From: Streptomyces spinosisporus
Lineage (GTDB): Bacteria; Actinomycetota; Actinomycetes; Streptomycetales; Streptomycetaceae
Direction: 5' to 3'
DNA: 64,000 nucleotides
Assembly (NCBI RefSeq): GCF_022698145.1
Contig: NZ_JALDAX010000007.1
Span: 1 to 64,000, forward strand
Positions 10,493 to 19,183 of this stretch are shown piece by piece. Numbering within the stretch: position 1 is the first letter of the stretch; the number at the start of each line of letters is the position of its first letter. The position numbers were made by a program, and so were the translations under genes. Under the pieces are notes generated by a model. The model did no database searches. It had not been told where the DNA came from and worked only from the letters and a program-made list of their open reading frames with translations.

Positions 10493-10564
10493 ATGAAGGT
10501 CAGGAGCTGTAGCAGCCACACCGCGGCCGCGCGAGCGACGAACTCGCCGGCTGCCGACGCCTGA
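10493..10564 (+). CDS. Ala-rich leader peptide upstream of the AlaRS-like gene
   Basis: 23 codons (MKVRSCSSHTAAARATNS then PAADA). Seven alanine codons fall in the last 13 residues. A TAGCGT -10 box at 10480-10485 places the transcription start at or next to the ATG, so the ORF is probably leaderless. A stable hairpin starts 14 nt after its stop, and the alanyl-tRNA-synthetase-like gene follows 122 nt after the stop. The order of short ORF, hairpin and synthetase is that of a ribosome-mediated attenuator sensing Ala-tRNA. That function is inference, since alanine is common in this genome. Confidence 0.55.
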   Translation: MKVRSCSSHTAAARATNSPAADA

Positions 10565-10578
10565 CCTCTTCCTCTCTC

Positions 10579-10605
10579 CCCGGCGGCCGGAAACGGACCG
10601 CCGGG
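10579..10605 (+). terminator. Putative attenuator hairpin
   Basis: CCCGGCGG pairs with CCGCCGGG (8 bp), extended by CCG/CGG past a one-nt bulge and capped with a GAAA tetraloop. It lies between the leader ORF and the AlaRS-like gene, so it could stop readthrough depending on ribosome position on the leader. Confidence 0.5.
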
Positions 10606-10686
10606 ACGTGGTGCGCTCTTCTCACAGGCTCACGGACGCTGCTCCCGCGGTTCTCCCCGGTCCCCACGACCCGAAGGAACACCGCC

Positions 10687-11880
10687 ATGAGCACCCTGCC
10701 CACCATGACCACCGACCGGACCCTGGAGACCTTCACCGGCTTCTACCGCGAGCGCGGCCACCGGCTCATCACCGGCGGCTCCCTGCTGCCGCCGCCCCCG
10801 GACCCGGTGCTGTTCACCACCTCCGGCATGCACCCCCTCACGCCGTACCTCCAGGGCCGCCCGCATCCCCAGGGACGGCGCCTGGTCAACGTTCAGCGCT
10901 GTCTGCGCACCACCGACCTCGACGAGGTCGGCGACCCCACCCATCTGACGGTCTTCGAGATGCTCGGCTCGTGGTCGCTGGGCGACTACGGCCATACGCA
11001 GAGCCTGCGTTGGGGTCACGAGCTGCTGCGCGACGGCTTCGGCATCCCGCCCGAGCGGCTGTATGTCACGGTCTTCGGCGGCGACGACCAGGTCGGCCCC
11101 GACGTCGAATCCCTGCGCACCTGGCAGGAGTTGGGGCTGCCCGTGGAGTCGACCGGCGAGGAGAACTGGTGGTCCAACGGGCCCGTCGGCCTGTGCGGCC
11201 CCGACTCGGAGATCTTCGTCTGGACCGGCGGTCCCGGCACTCCGCCGCAGGGCACCCCCACCACCGACCCGCGCTGGGTGGAGATCTGGAACCACGTCCA
11301 CATGCGCTACCACCGCCACGAGGACGGCAGCCTCGAACCCCTTTCGCGGCCGAGCATCGACACGGGCATGGGGCTGGAGCGCCTGATGACGGTGCTGCAG
11401 GGCCGCCGTTCGGTCTACGAGACGGACCTGTTCGAGCCGTGGACGAGACTGCTGCCGCCGCTGTGGCAGCTGGACGAGCCCTCGATGCGCCTGGTCTGCG
11501 ACCATCTGCGCTCGAGCGTCGTCGTCATCGGCGACGGCGTACGGGTCTCCAACACCGGCCGCGGCTATGTACTGCGCCGTCTGATCCGCCGACTGCTCAC
11601 CACGCTCCGGCGCGACGACCCCTCCCGCACCCTGACGGATCTGCCCGTGGAGCTCGTCGGACACACACTGGACCACTTCCGGCAGACCTGCGGGACCGGC
11701 ACCGTCCGCGACCTGCTGCTGGAGGAGGAACGGCGCTTCACCCGGCTCCTCGAACGAGGCCGGCGCGTGCTGTCCCGACCGCGGTTCAGGGGCCCGCTGA
11801 GCGACGAGGACTACCGCTACCTCCACGACACCCACGGCCTGCCCCGCGACCTGGTCTCCGGCCTGCGCGGCACCGGCTGA
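10687..11880 (+). CDS. Alanyl-tRNA synthetase-like protein, catalytic domain only
   Basis: 397 aa, under half of a full AlaRS (about 880 aa). Class II catalytic features are retained: FYRERGHRLI at the start, FTTSGMHPLTPYLQG, RLVNVQRCLRTTDLDEVGD (motif 2 region), FEMLGSWSLGDY, and late DTGMGLERL with ISNTGRGYVLRRLIRR-type sequence (motif 3). The editing (AlaX-like) and C-Ala domains are absent, as is the HxxxH site. It may activate alanine for something other than normal tRNA charging, or charge tRNA without editing. It has its own leader peptide and hairpin, which suggests regulated expression. A housekeeping alaS must lie elsewhere. Confidence 0.82.
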   Translation: MSTLPTMTTDRTLETFTGFYRERGHRLITGGSLLPPPPDPVLFTTSGMHPLTPYLQGRPHPQGRRLVNVQRCLRTTDLDEVGDPTHLTVFEMLGSWSLGDYGHTQSLRWGHELLRDGFGIPPERLYVTVFGGDDQVGPDVESLRTWQELGLPVESTGEENWWSNGPVGLCGPDSEIFVWTGGPGTPPQGTPTTDPRWVEIWNHVHMRYHRHEDGSLEPLSRPSIDTGMGLERLMTVLQGRRSVYETDLFEPWTRLLPPLWQLDEPSMRLVCDHLRSSVVVIGDGVRVSNTGRGYVLRRLIRRLLTTLRRDDPSRTLTDLPVELVGHTLDHFRQTCGTGTVRDLLLEEERRFTRLLERGRRVLSRPRFRGPLSDEDYRYLHDTHGLPRDLVSGLRGTG

Positions 11881-11926
11881 CGATCACGCGGACCCCACCG
11901 CCGAGCGCCGCTGTAGGGTTCGGGGC

Positions 11927-12445
11927 GTGCAGCGGATCTTGGTGGTGGGTGTCACGGGCGCGGGCAAGTCCACGCTCGCGCGGGCCGTGGGCGAGCGCCT
12001 GGACGTGCCGTACCACGAGATGGACGGGCTGTACTTCTGCGGACCCGGCTGGGCCGTCAACGACAAGCTGGCCGAGACGGTGTCGCGCATCGTCGCCGAA
12101 CCCCGCTGGATCATCGACTCCATCGGCTACCCGGAGGTCCGTGATCTGCTGTGGGAGCGGGCCGACACCGTGCTCTGGCTGGACTACGGCAGACGGGTCG
12201 TGCTGCCGCGCGTGCTGCGCCGCTCGCTGAGGCGCTCCCTCACCCGTGAGCGCATCTTCGGCGGCAACAGGGAGACCTGGGCCGGCTGGTTCAGCCGGGA
12301 GCACCCGGTGTGGTGGGCCTGGTCCCAGCACACCGGCCGCCGCGCCGAGATCGCGCGCCGCACGAGCGATGCGCGCTTCGCCCCCCTCGACACGGTGCGC
12401 TTCGCACGTCCGGACGAGGCAGCCGCCTGGCTCGCATCCCTGTGA
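11927..12445 (+). CDS. P-loop kinase, adenylate-kinase/topology-modulator-like
   Basis: 172 aa from GTG 11927. Walker A is GVTGAGKST at residues 8-16, and YHEMDGLYF provides a family-type Asp after strand 2. Sequences of this size and pattern are usually labelled DNA topology modulation protein FlaR-related or adenylate kinase-like, with a small-molecule or nucleotide substrate not defined. A TAGGGT box at 11914-11919, 7 nt before GTG, suggests a leaderless transcript. Convergent with the uvrA-like gene, 30 nt apart. Confidence 0.78.
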   Translation: MQRILVVGVTGAGKSTLARAVGERLDVPYHEMDGLYFCGPGWAVNDKLAETVSRIVAEPRWIIDSIGYPEVRDLLWERADTVLWLDYGRRVVLPRVLRRSLRRSLTRERIFGGNRETWAGWFSREHPVWWAWSQHTGRRAEIARRTSDARFAPLDTVRFARPDEAAAWLASL

Positions 12446-12475
12446 CGCCGCCGCCATCCCTTGCGGGCCGGACGC

Positions 12476-14842
12476 TCACGCCTCCCGCGACGGCAGCACC
12501 CGGCCCAGATACGGTGCCGTAGCGCTGCCCTTGGCCCGCGCCACCTCCACCGGTGTCCCCGCCGCCACGATGCGCCCGCCCGCGTCGCCGCCGCCCGGGC
12601 CCAGGTCGATCACCCAGTCCGCGTCCGCCACGACCGTCATGTCGTGCTCGACGACGATCACGGTGTGGCCCGCGTCGACGAGACCGTGCAGCTGGCGCAT
12701 CAGCACCTCGACGTCGGCCGGGTGGAGGCCGGTGGTCGGCTCGTCGAGGAGATACAGGGTGTGTCCGCGGCGGCCGCGCTGCAGCTCACCCGCGAGCTTG
12801 ATGCGCTGCGCCTCGCCGCCGGAGAGCTCGGTGGCGGGCTGGCCCAGCCGGAGATAGCCGAGGCCCACGTCGAGGAGGGTGGCCAGGGCGCGGGCGACCG
12901 CCGGGGTGTCCGCGAAGAAGTCCGCCGCGCTCTCCACCGTCAGGTCCAGCACCTGCGCGATGTTCCGTTCCCGGTAGGTCACTTCAAGGGTCTCGGGGTT
13001 GTAGCGGGCCCCGCCGCAGTCCGGGCACGGGGCGTAGGTGCTCGGCAGGAACAGCAGCTCCACGCTGACGAACCCCTCGCCCTGGCAGGTCTCGCAGCGC
13101 CCCCCGGCGACGTTGAAGGAGAAGCGGCCGACGCCGTAACCGCGCTCACGCGCCTCGTCGGTCGCCGCGAACACCTTGCGCACGACGTCGAACAGGCCTG
13201 TGTACGTGGCCAGGTTGGAGCGCGGAGTACGGCCGATGGGCTTCTGGTCGACCGAGACCAGCCGCTCCACACCGGCCAGGTCCTCGCCGATCTCCCCGAT
13301 GAGGGTGGACTTGCCGGAGCCGGACACACCGGTGACCGCGGTGAACACGCCCAGCGGGAACTCGGCGACGACCCCGTGCAGGTTGTGCCGGGTGACCGGG
13401 CCGACCTTCAACTGGCCGCGGGCGGCGCGCACTTGGCGTACCTCCGCGGGTGCGCGGCCGAAGAGGTGGTGGGCCGTGGCGGATTCGGCCACCGAGGCCA
13501 GCTCCGCCACCGGGCCGCTGTGCAGCACCTCGCCGCCGTGCTCGCCGGCGCGCGGGCCGACGTCCACCACCCAGTCGGCGCCGCGGACGACATCGAGGTG
13601 GTGCTCGACCACGAACACCGAGTTGCCCGCCGCCTTGAGCCGCTCCAGGACCGTGAGCAAGGCCTCGGTGTCGGCCGGGTGCAGTCCCGCGGACGGCTCG
13701 TCGAGGACGTAGACGACACCGAAGAGTCCGGAGCGCAGCTGTGTCGCGAGGCGCAGGCGCTGCAGTTCGCCCGCCGAGAGGGTGGGGGTCGGGCGGTCCA
13801 GGCTGAGGTAGCCGAGGCCGAGTTCGAGGATCGGTGCGATACGGGAGTTCAGATCCTCGGTGAGGACGCGGGCGGCCTCGGATGTGGCGTCCAGTGCGGA
13901 GGCGAGGTCCTTGACCGGGAGCGCCGCCAGCTCGGCGATCGTGCGGCCCGCGAAGGTCACCGCCATCGCCTCCGGACGCAGCCTGCTGCCGTGGCACACC
14001 GGGCAGGGCGCGCTGCTCAGAAAGCGCTCTGCCTTGGCGCGCAGCGTGGGGCTCTTGGAGTCGGAGAACGTCTTCATGACATACCGGTGGGCGCTCATGT
14101 ACGTGCCCTGGTACGGCCGTTGGATGCGGTCCGCGTCGCGCACCGGGTGCACCGTGACGACCGGCTGTTCGTCGGTGAACAGGATCCATTGCCGCTCCTC
14201 GGCGGGCAGTTCGCGCCAGGGGCGGTCGACGTCGTGGCCGAGGGCGTCGAGGATGTCGCGGAGGTTCTTACCCTGCCAGGCGCCCGGCCACGCGGCGATC
14301 GCCCCGTCCCGGATCGACAGGGACGGGTCGGGGACCAGCAACTCCTCGGTCGTACGGTGGACCTGACCCAGCCCGTGGCACTCGGGGCAGGCCCCGGCGG
14401 CCGTGTTGGGGGAGAAGGCGTCCGAGTCCAGACGCTCGGCGCCGGGCGGATAGTCGCCCGCGCGGGAGAAGAGCATCCGCAGGGAGTTGGAGAGATTGGT
14501 GACCGTGCCGACCGACGAGCGCGACGTCGGCGCCGAGCGCCGCTGCTGCAGGGAGACCGCGGGCGGCAGTCCGGTGATCTCCCCGACTTTCGGCGCCCCG
14601 ACCTGATGGATCAGCCGGCGCGCGTACGGAGCGACCGACTCGAAGTACCGGCGCTGCGCCTCGGCATAGATCGTCCCGAAGGCGAGCGACGAATTCCCGG
14701 ACCCGGACACCCCGGTGAACACGGCCAGCACATCCCGGGGGATGTCGACATCCACACCCTTGAGATTGTGCTCACGGGCGCCGCGGACACGGACGTACGG
14801 GTCGTGAGGGCCTGCCTTGTACGGTTCGCGGGGGCCGGCCAT
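12476..14842 (-). CDS. UvrA-like ABC ATPase with altered first Walker A
   Basis: 788 aa from ATG 14842, which has a GGAG Shine-Dalgarno; shorter than housekeeping UvrA (about 950 aa). Two ABC modules and CxxC zinc modules (CPECHG, CPVCHG, CETCQGEG with CPDCGG) are present. The second ABC is intact: GVSGSGKST, LSGGEAQRIKLAGE, YLLDEPTTGLHP. In the first, Walker A reads GVSGSGNSS, with Asn50 in place of the invariant Lys, and the signature is LSAGELQRLRL. UvrA paralogues of this class act in damage tolerance or self-protection against DNA-binding drugs. If the Asn is real, the first nucleotide site should bind ATP poorly. Confidence 0.85.
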   Translation of the reverse strand: MAGPREPYKAGPHDPYVRVRGAREHNLKGVDVDIPRDVLAVFTGVSGSGNSSLAFGTIYAEAQRRYFESVAPYARRLIHQVGAPKVGEITGLPPAVSLQQRRSAPTSRSSVGTVTNLSNSLRMLFSRAGDYPPGAERLDSDAFSPNTAAGACPECHGLGQVHRTTEELLVPDPSLSIRDGAIAAWPGAWQGKNLRDILDALGHDVDRPWRELPAEERQWILFTDEQPVVTVHPVRDADRIQRPYQGTYMSAHRYVMKTFSDSKSPTLRAKAERFLSSAPCPVCHGSRLRPEAMAVTFAGRTIAELAALPVKDLASALDATSEAARVLTEDLNSRIAPILELGLGYLSLDRPTPTLSAGELQRLRLATQLRSGLFGVVYVLDEPSAGLHPADTEALLTVLERLKAAGNSVFVVEHHLDVVRGADWVVDVGPRAGEHGGEVLHSGPVAELASVAESATAHHLFGRAPAEVRQVRAARGQLKVGPVTRHNLHGVVAEFPLGVFTAVTGVSGSGKSTLIGEIGEDLAGVERLVSVDQKPIGRTPRSNLATYTGLFDVVRKVFAATDEARERGYGVGRFSFNVAGGRCETCQGEGFVSVELLFLPSTYAPCPDCGGARYNPETLEVTYRERNIAQVLDLTVESAADFFADTPAVARALATLLDVGLGYLRLGQPATELSGGEAQRIKLAGELQRGRRGHTLYLLDEPTTGLHPADVEVLMRQLHGLVDAGHTVIVVEHDMTVVADADWVIDLGPGGGDAGGRIVAAGTPVEVARAKGSATAPYLGRVLPSREA

Positions 14843-14908
14843 CACAGACACTCCGTACACATCTTCGACTGCAGCGGGACAAACGCCGCGATTCTATCCC
14901 CCGGTCCG

Positions 14909-16576
14909 TCACGCGGCCTTGCGCCAGATCGTCATGTCCGCCGTCATGAAGCTGATCCCGGGCTTGTCCCACAGGGCCGTCGACTTCGTCTGGATGACCA
15001 GCAGGGCGATGTCGCCGGAGCGGTTCTTGACGCAGATCTCGCTGCCGTTCGCCGCGGCGGCCAGGGGGAGGTTGTGGCTGTGGGCGGCCGTGAGCATGAA
15101 GCGGCAGTCGTCCAGCGTGGCCCCCGGCTTGCCGGGGAGCAGGATTATCACGCTGGTGTCGCTCTGCAGCTCACAGCCGACCTTCTTGCAGTCGAAGAGG
15201 ATGTCGCCCTTGCGGTCCTTGCGCGAGATCGGCTCCTTGAAGCTCAGGGAGGTCTTCTCGTCGATCCACTGCTGGGGGTAGGGCTCGGCCTGCGGGGTCC
15301 TGGCCGCCGTCGGGGAGGGGTCGGACTCCTTCGCGGTACCACCACCTCCACCGCTGCCGCTGCCGTCGTCATCGGCGGGTGAGGCGGAGGCCGGCGGCCG
15401 TGCGGCTCCCGACGTCTGCCCGCCCGGCGTCGAGGACGCCGCCGCGTCCCGGTGGTCGGGCGTGGAGGGCAGGTTCCTGAGCCACAGCGTCAGACCCGTC
15501 AGCAGCGCCAGGCCCACCACGACGGCCGCGACGGTCAGCGCGGTGCGTCTTCGGCGGGCCGAGGGATCGCCCGCGGTCGGCCGTGTCTGCAGGTGCGGCT
15601 GCGCGAGCAGGGGTCTGGTGCGGTCGGGGCCCGTGTGGCCTGCCGGGACGGTGTGCGTGCGCGTGGGGTCGGGGACCGGGGCCGGGACCGTCACCTCCGT
15701 ACCCGCCACCTCCCGCCACACGGCCGGTCCGCCGCCCGCGTCCGCGTCGCGTCCCAGCCGCTGCCGGCACCACTCGATGACCTCTGCCGGGGTCGCCCGC
15801 TGTTCCGGTGCGGCGGCCAGGCAGCGGGCGATCAGCGGACGCAACTGCTCGGGGAGGAGGGAGAGTTCGGGTTCCGAGTGCACGATGCGGTAGAGAATGG
15901 TGGCCGAGGGGCCGTCTCCGTACAGCGGCTCGCCCAGGGCCGCGAAGGCCGCCGTCTGGCCGAGCGCGAACATGTCGGTCGCGGGGGTGACCTCACCGGC
16001 CGTCGCCTGCTCGGGGGCCATGAACTGGGGTGTGCCGACCGCGGAGCCGGTGGCCGTGTGCCAGGTGGCGTCCGCGGCCAGCGAGATACCGAAGTCGATC
16101 ACTCGCGGTCCGTCGGTGGCGAGCAGTACGTTCGACGGCTTCAGGTCGCGGTGCACGATGCCCGCGCCGTGGATGGCCTGCAGTGCCTCCGCCACCCCGG
16201 CCATCAGCCAGAGCACCGCCGGTACCGGCAGGGGCCCGCGCCGGGCGACCGCCTCGGCCAGGGACGGCCCGGGCACGTAGAGGGTGGCCAGCCAGGGCGG
16301 TACCCCGTCCGCGTCGGCGTCGATCAGCTCGGCGGTGTACGCGCCCCTGACCCGCTGCGCCGCCTTGATCTCCCGGCCGAACCGCCGCCTGAAGGCGGGG
16401 TCGTCGGCCAGCTCGGGGCGCACCACCTTGATCGCCACCGGCCGGCCGCCCTGGGTGTGCGACAGATAGACCCGCCCCATGCCACCCGCACCGAGTCGCG
16501 CGGCGAGCCGGTAGCCGGCCACCGTCCGCGGATCGTCCGCCTGCAGCGGCTGGAACACCTCAGTCGCATCGTTCAT
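14909..16576 (-). CDS. Membrane Ser/Thr protein kinase (Hanks type)
   Basis: 555 aa from ATG 16576 (MNDATEVFQP), with GGGGG upstream as Shine-Dalgarno. Kinase domain residues about 20-275: glycine loop RLGAGGMGRVYL, VAIKVV lysine, HRDLKPSNVLL catalytic loop, DFGISL, and APEQ. It is followed by a Pro/Thr-rich linker, a single membrane helix (ALTVAAVVVGLALLTGL, about 365-385), a Ser/Gly-rich stretch and an extracellular domain with three or four cysteines (DCKKVGCEL, DDCRF, EICVKN). It phosphorylates Ser/Thr in response to an external signal. The sensor domain is not a PASTA repeat, and its ligand is unknown. Confidence 0.9.
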   Translation of the reverse strand: MNDATEVFQPLQADDPRTVAGYRLAARLGAGGMGRVYLSHTQGGRPVAIKVVRPELADDPAFRRRFGREIKAAQRVRGAYTAELIDADADGVPPWLATLYVPGPSLAEAVARRGPLPVPAVLWLMAGVAEALQAIHGAGIVHRDLKPSNVLLATDGPRVIDFGISLAADATWHTATGSAVGTPQFMAPEQATAGEVTPATDMFALGQTAAFAALGEPLYGDGPSATILYRIVHSEPELSLLPEQLRPLIARCLAAAPEQRATPAEVIEWCRQRLGRDADAGGGPAVWREVAGTEVTVPAPVPDPTRTHTVPAGHTGPDRTRPLLAQPHLQTRPTAGDPSARRRRTALTVAAVVVGLALLTGLTLWLRNLPSTPDHRDAAASSTPGGQTSGAARPPASASPADDDGSGSGGGGGTAKESDPSPTAARTPQAEPYPQQWIDEKTSLSFKEPISRKDRKGDILFDCKKVGCELQSDTSVIILLPGKPGATLDDCRFMLTAAHSHNLPLAAAANGSEICVKNRSGDIALLVIQTKSTALWDKPGISFMTADMTIWRKAA

Positions 16577-16701
16577 CTGCGCTTGTTCCCCCCTTGTCCC
16601 CATGTCCCCCGACGGGCTGCCCCGCAGCAGCAGAGTAAACGGTTTCCCGTGGCTGCTGACCAGGGGTGGGGTGCATGGGGCGGGGTGGCGCGCGCCTCCG
16701 G

Positions 16702-17721
16702 CTACACCGCGCCGTGCGCGATGAGGCTCTCGGCGCAGTCGAGCACCGTCCGGCGGGCGGGGCGCGGCTGCCAGTCGAGGAGGATTCGCGCCTTCTCGGT
16801 GCTGTGCCGGTTGCGGCGGCCCAGGGCCGGGGTGATCTCCCGCAGGGACGGGTCCCGGAAGCGGGCCAGCAGCCGGATGGCGACGTCCGGGACCTGACGG
16901 GTGGGCACCCTGCGCCCGTGCTCGCCCAGGCCCTCGCGCAGAGTGCGCGCCATGTCCGCCATCCACAGGAACTCACCCGTGGCGAGGAAGCGCTCGCCCG
17001 CAGCGGCGGGCGACGTCATGGCCCGGAGGTGGACGTCGACCAGATCGCGCACGTCGACGACCTCCAGGCCGATCCGCGGGACGCCGCTCATCCGGCCCGA
17101 GACCATCCGGCCGACGATGCCGACGGACCCGGTGGTGTCGGGCGTCAGGACGGGCCCGAAGACCGCTCCGGGAAGCACCGTGGTCAGTTCGGTCGGACCG
17201 TCGTGGGACTCGATGAACTCCCAGGCCGCGCGTTCGGCGAAGGTCTTGGAGCGGCGGTAGGGGATCAGGGTGGGGTCCTCGGGGTCGGTCCACAGAGTCT
17301 CGTCGGTGACGCCTTCGGTGGCGTACGAGGAGGGGCTCGCGGCGTTCGCCGCCGAGGTCATCACGACGCGCCGCACTCCGGCCGCGGTGGCCGCGCGCAG
17401 GACGCGCAGCGTGCCGCCGCGTGCGGCGGCGATCATCGCGTCGGGCCCGTCGGAGGACAGGCCGAGCGGGGAGGCCATGTGCAGCACGCGGTCGACACCC
17501 TTGAGGGCGTCGTCCCAGCCCTCGTCGGAGGTGAGGTCGCAGATCGCGAAGCTCAGCCGGCCGGCGGGGTCGACCTCGCTCGACACGGCCTCGGTGACGG
17601 TGTGCTCGCGGTCCGCCGAGCGCACGGTGGTGCGGACGTCGTAGCCGCGGCGCAGGAGTTCGACGACGGCCCAGCCGGCGATGTATCCGCTGCCTCCGGT
17701 GACCAGAACCAGTTCGGGCAT
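16702..17721 (-). CDS. NAD(P)-dependent SDR oxidoreductase, dihydroflavonol-reductase-like
   Basis: 339 aa. The extended-SDR Rossmann motif TGGSGYIAGWAVVELL is near residue 8, LHMASPLGL resembles the epimerase NAD-pyrophosphate region, and a catalytic YRRSK (YxxxK) is near residue 155. This matches the dihydroflavonol-4-reductase/ketoreductase subgroup that reduces aldehydes or ketones. It is divergent from a TetR gene across paired palindromes, so it is probably the repressed target. The substrate is unknown. Confidence 0.87.
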   Translation of the reverse strand: MPELVLVTGGSGYIAGWAVVELLRRGYDVRTTVRSADREHTVTEAVSSEVDPAGRLSFAICDLTSDEGWDDALKGVDRVLHMASPLGLSSDGPDAMIAAARGGTLRVLRAATAAGVRRVVMTSAANAASPSSYATEGVTDETLWTDPEDPTLIPYRRSKTFAERAAWEFIESHDGPTELTTVLPGAVFGPVLTPDTTGSVGIVGRMVSGRMSGVPRIGLEVVDVRDLVDVHLRAMTSPAAAGERFLATGEFLWMADMARTLREGLGEHGRRVPTRQVPDVAIRLLARFRDPSLREITPALGRRNRHSTEKARILLDWQPRPARRTVLDCAESLIAHGAV

Positions 17722-17762
17722 GAGTGTGCTCCACGGAGAGGGGTGGGTGTGCCAGAATGAAG

Positions 17763-17807
17763 CGGAGGGCCCTCCGTTATGCCTTCAACGTACCGGAGGC
17801 CCCTCCG
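17763..17807. promoter_or_regulatory. Paired TetR operators
   Basis: A perfect 14-nt palindrome CGGAGGGCCCTCCG (17763-17776) and a near copy CGGAGGCCCCTCCG (17794-17807) lie 31 nt apart centre to centre, about three helical turns, between the divergent SDR and TetR genes. Position, symmetry and duplication fit operators for the adjacent TetR protein. Confidence 0.7.
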
Positions 17808-17865
17808 CCTGGCAAACCCCGCCGATCGACCGCACCCCACCGGCCGTATCGGTACCGACCGACCG

Positions 17866-18456
17866 ATGGGACGACCGACCGCCGTGAACCCGCCGCCCCC
17901 CGCGAAGCCGACCCGGAAAGACGCGCTCAGCAACCGGGAGCGGATCCTGACCGTCGCCCGGACCGCCCTCGCCGAGTCCAGCTCCGCCTCCCTCACCGCG
18001 ATCGCCAAGCAGGCGGGCGTCGGCATCGGCACGCTCTACCGTCACTTCCCCACCCGGGAAGCGCTCGTGATGGAGCTCTACCGCCACGACATCCAGCGCC
18101 TGATCGACCGCGCCCCCGAACTGCTGCGGGAGCATCCGCCGCTGGAGGCGTTGCGACTCTGGTTCGACGAGATCGCCCACTACGGCCGGCTCAAGTACGG
18201 CGTCGCCGAGGTCATCCACGCCGCCACCAACGGCGGCCGCGACGACGAGAACTACGCCCCCTTCGTCCGCGCCATCGCCCTCCTGCTCGACGCGGGAGCC
18301 GCCGACGGCACCCTCAAGCCCGGCCTCGACCCGGAGGACGTCCTGCTCCAGCTGAGCGTGCTGTGGCGGATCGACCCGGCCCGCGGGGGAGAGGAGCGGG
18401 CGCGGCGGATCCTCGCCCTCGTCGTGGACGGGCTCAGGGCCGCGCCGGACGCCTGA
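17866..18456 (+). CDS. TetR-family transcriptional regulator
   Basis: 196 aa from ATG 17866 (GTG 17884 is an alternative). The HTH SLTAIAKQAGVGIGTLYRHFPTREALV is canonical for TetR, and the helical ligand domain follows. A longer frame from 17779 would include the second operator palindrome in the coding sequence, so it was not used. It probably represses the divergent SDR gene and itself. The inducer is unknown and may be a substrate of the SDR. Confidence 0.85.
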   Translation: MGRPTAVNPPPPAKPTRKDALSNRERILTVARTALAESSSASLTAIAKQAGVGIGTLYRHFPTREALVMELYRHDIQRLIDRAPELLREHPPLEALRLWFDEIAHYGRLKYGVAEVIHAATNGGRDDENYAPFVRAIALLLDAGAADGTLKPGLDPEDVLLQLSVLWRIDPARGGEERARRILALVVDGLRAAPDA

Positions 18457-18474
18457 GCCCGCGCGTCGTCCGGG

Positions 18475-19071
18475 TCACGCCGGGTAGGGCGCGGCCTCGC
18501 GGGCCGACCGCAAAGCGCCCGCCCACCAGGCCAGTTGGTCGAGCAGCGTCTTGGCGTAACCGGCCGCCGCGGTGTCGAGGGGGCGGCCGTCCTGCCAGGC
18601 GGTGAAGTAGTTCGGGAAGGCGAGACCGTCGCGGATCGTCACCGCGTGCAGCTCGGTGAGCACGTTCTCCAGATGCAGCACCGCGTGCCGGCCGCCCGCC
18701 GCACCGCCGTAGCTGACGAACGCCACGGGCTTGGCCGTCCACTGGGTGAAGTGCCAGTCGATGGCCGCCTTCAGGGAGGCCGGGTAGCTGTGGTTGTACT
18801 CGGGGGTGACCACGACGAACGCGTCGGCGTCCTCCAGGGCCGACGTCAGCGCGGCCATCCCGGCCGGACGGGGGTAGTCGTCACCGGCGTACTTCGGCGA
18901 CGCGGCGGGCAGCGCCAACGGGATGTCGATCTCGGCGAGATCGACGACCTCGACCTCGAACCCACCGTGTTCGGCGGCCTGTTCGGCCACCCACGAGCCC
19001 ACGACCGGACCGAACCGGCCGTCCCGGACGCTTCCGACGATGATCGCCAACTTGTGCGTGTTCTTGTCCAT
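18475..19071 (-). CDS. NADPH-dependent FMN reductase family protein
   Basis: 198 aa from ATG 19071 (MDKNTHKLAIIVGSVRDGRF). GSVRDGRFG is the phosphate-binding loop of the flavodoxin-like FMN reductase family. VVTPEYNHSYPASLKAAIDW is the second hallmark segment, and SYGGAAGGRH follows it. Such enzymes reduce FMN, quinones or azo compounds with NADPH. It is convergent with TetR and divergent from an XRE-type regulator, which is its likely controller. Confidence 0.88.
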   Translation of the reverse strand: MDKNTHKLAIIVGSVRDGRFGPVVGSWVAEQAAEHGGFEVEVVDLAEIDIPLALPAASPKYAGDDYPRPAGMAALTSALEDADAFVVVTPEYNHSYPASLKAAIDWHFTQWTAKPVAFVSYGGAAGGRHAVLHLENVLTELHAVTIRDGLAFPNYFTAWQDGRPLDTAAAGYAKTLLDQLAWWAGALRSAREAAPYPA

Positions 19072-19183
19072 GACCACCACGATCCGGCCGCGTCCGGGCG
19101 CCGACCAGACCGTGCTCAGGCTGGCCCCGACAGGGCCACGCTGAGCCGCCCACCCCCGGCGGAAGGCGGCCTATGCTCCGAGT

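Noticed and set aside
10687..11880. Alanyl-tRNA editing protein (AlaX)
   Set aside because: The conserved parts are the catalytic class II motifs, not the HxxxH editing domain.
16577..16966. N-terminal extension of the Ser/Thr kinase
   Set aside because: The extension overlaps the SDR gene in another frame and has no protein-like sequence; ATG 16576 has a Shine-Dalgarno and starts the kinase family.
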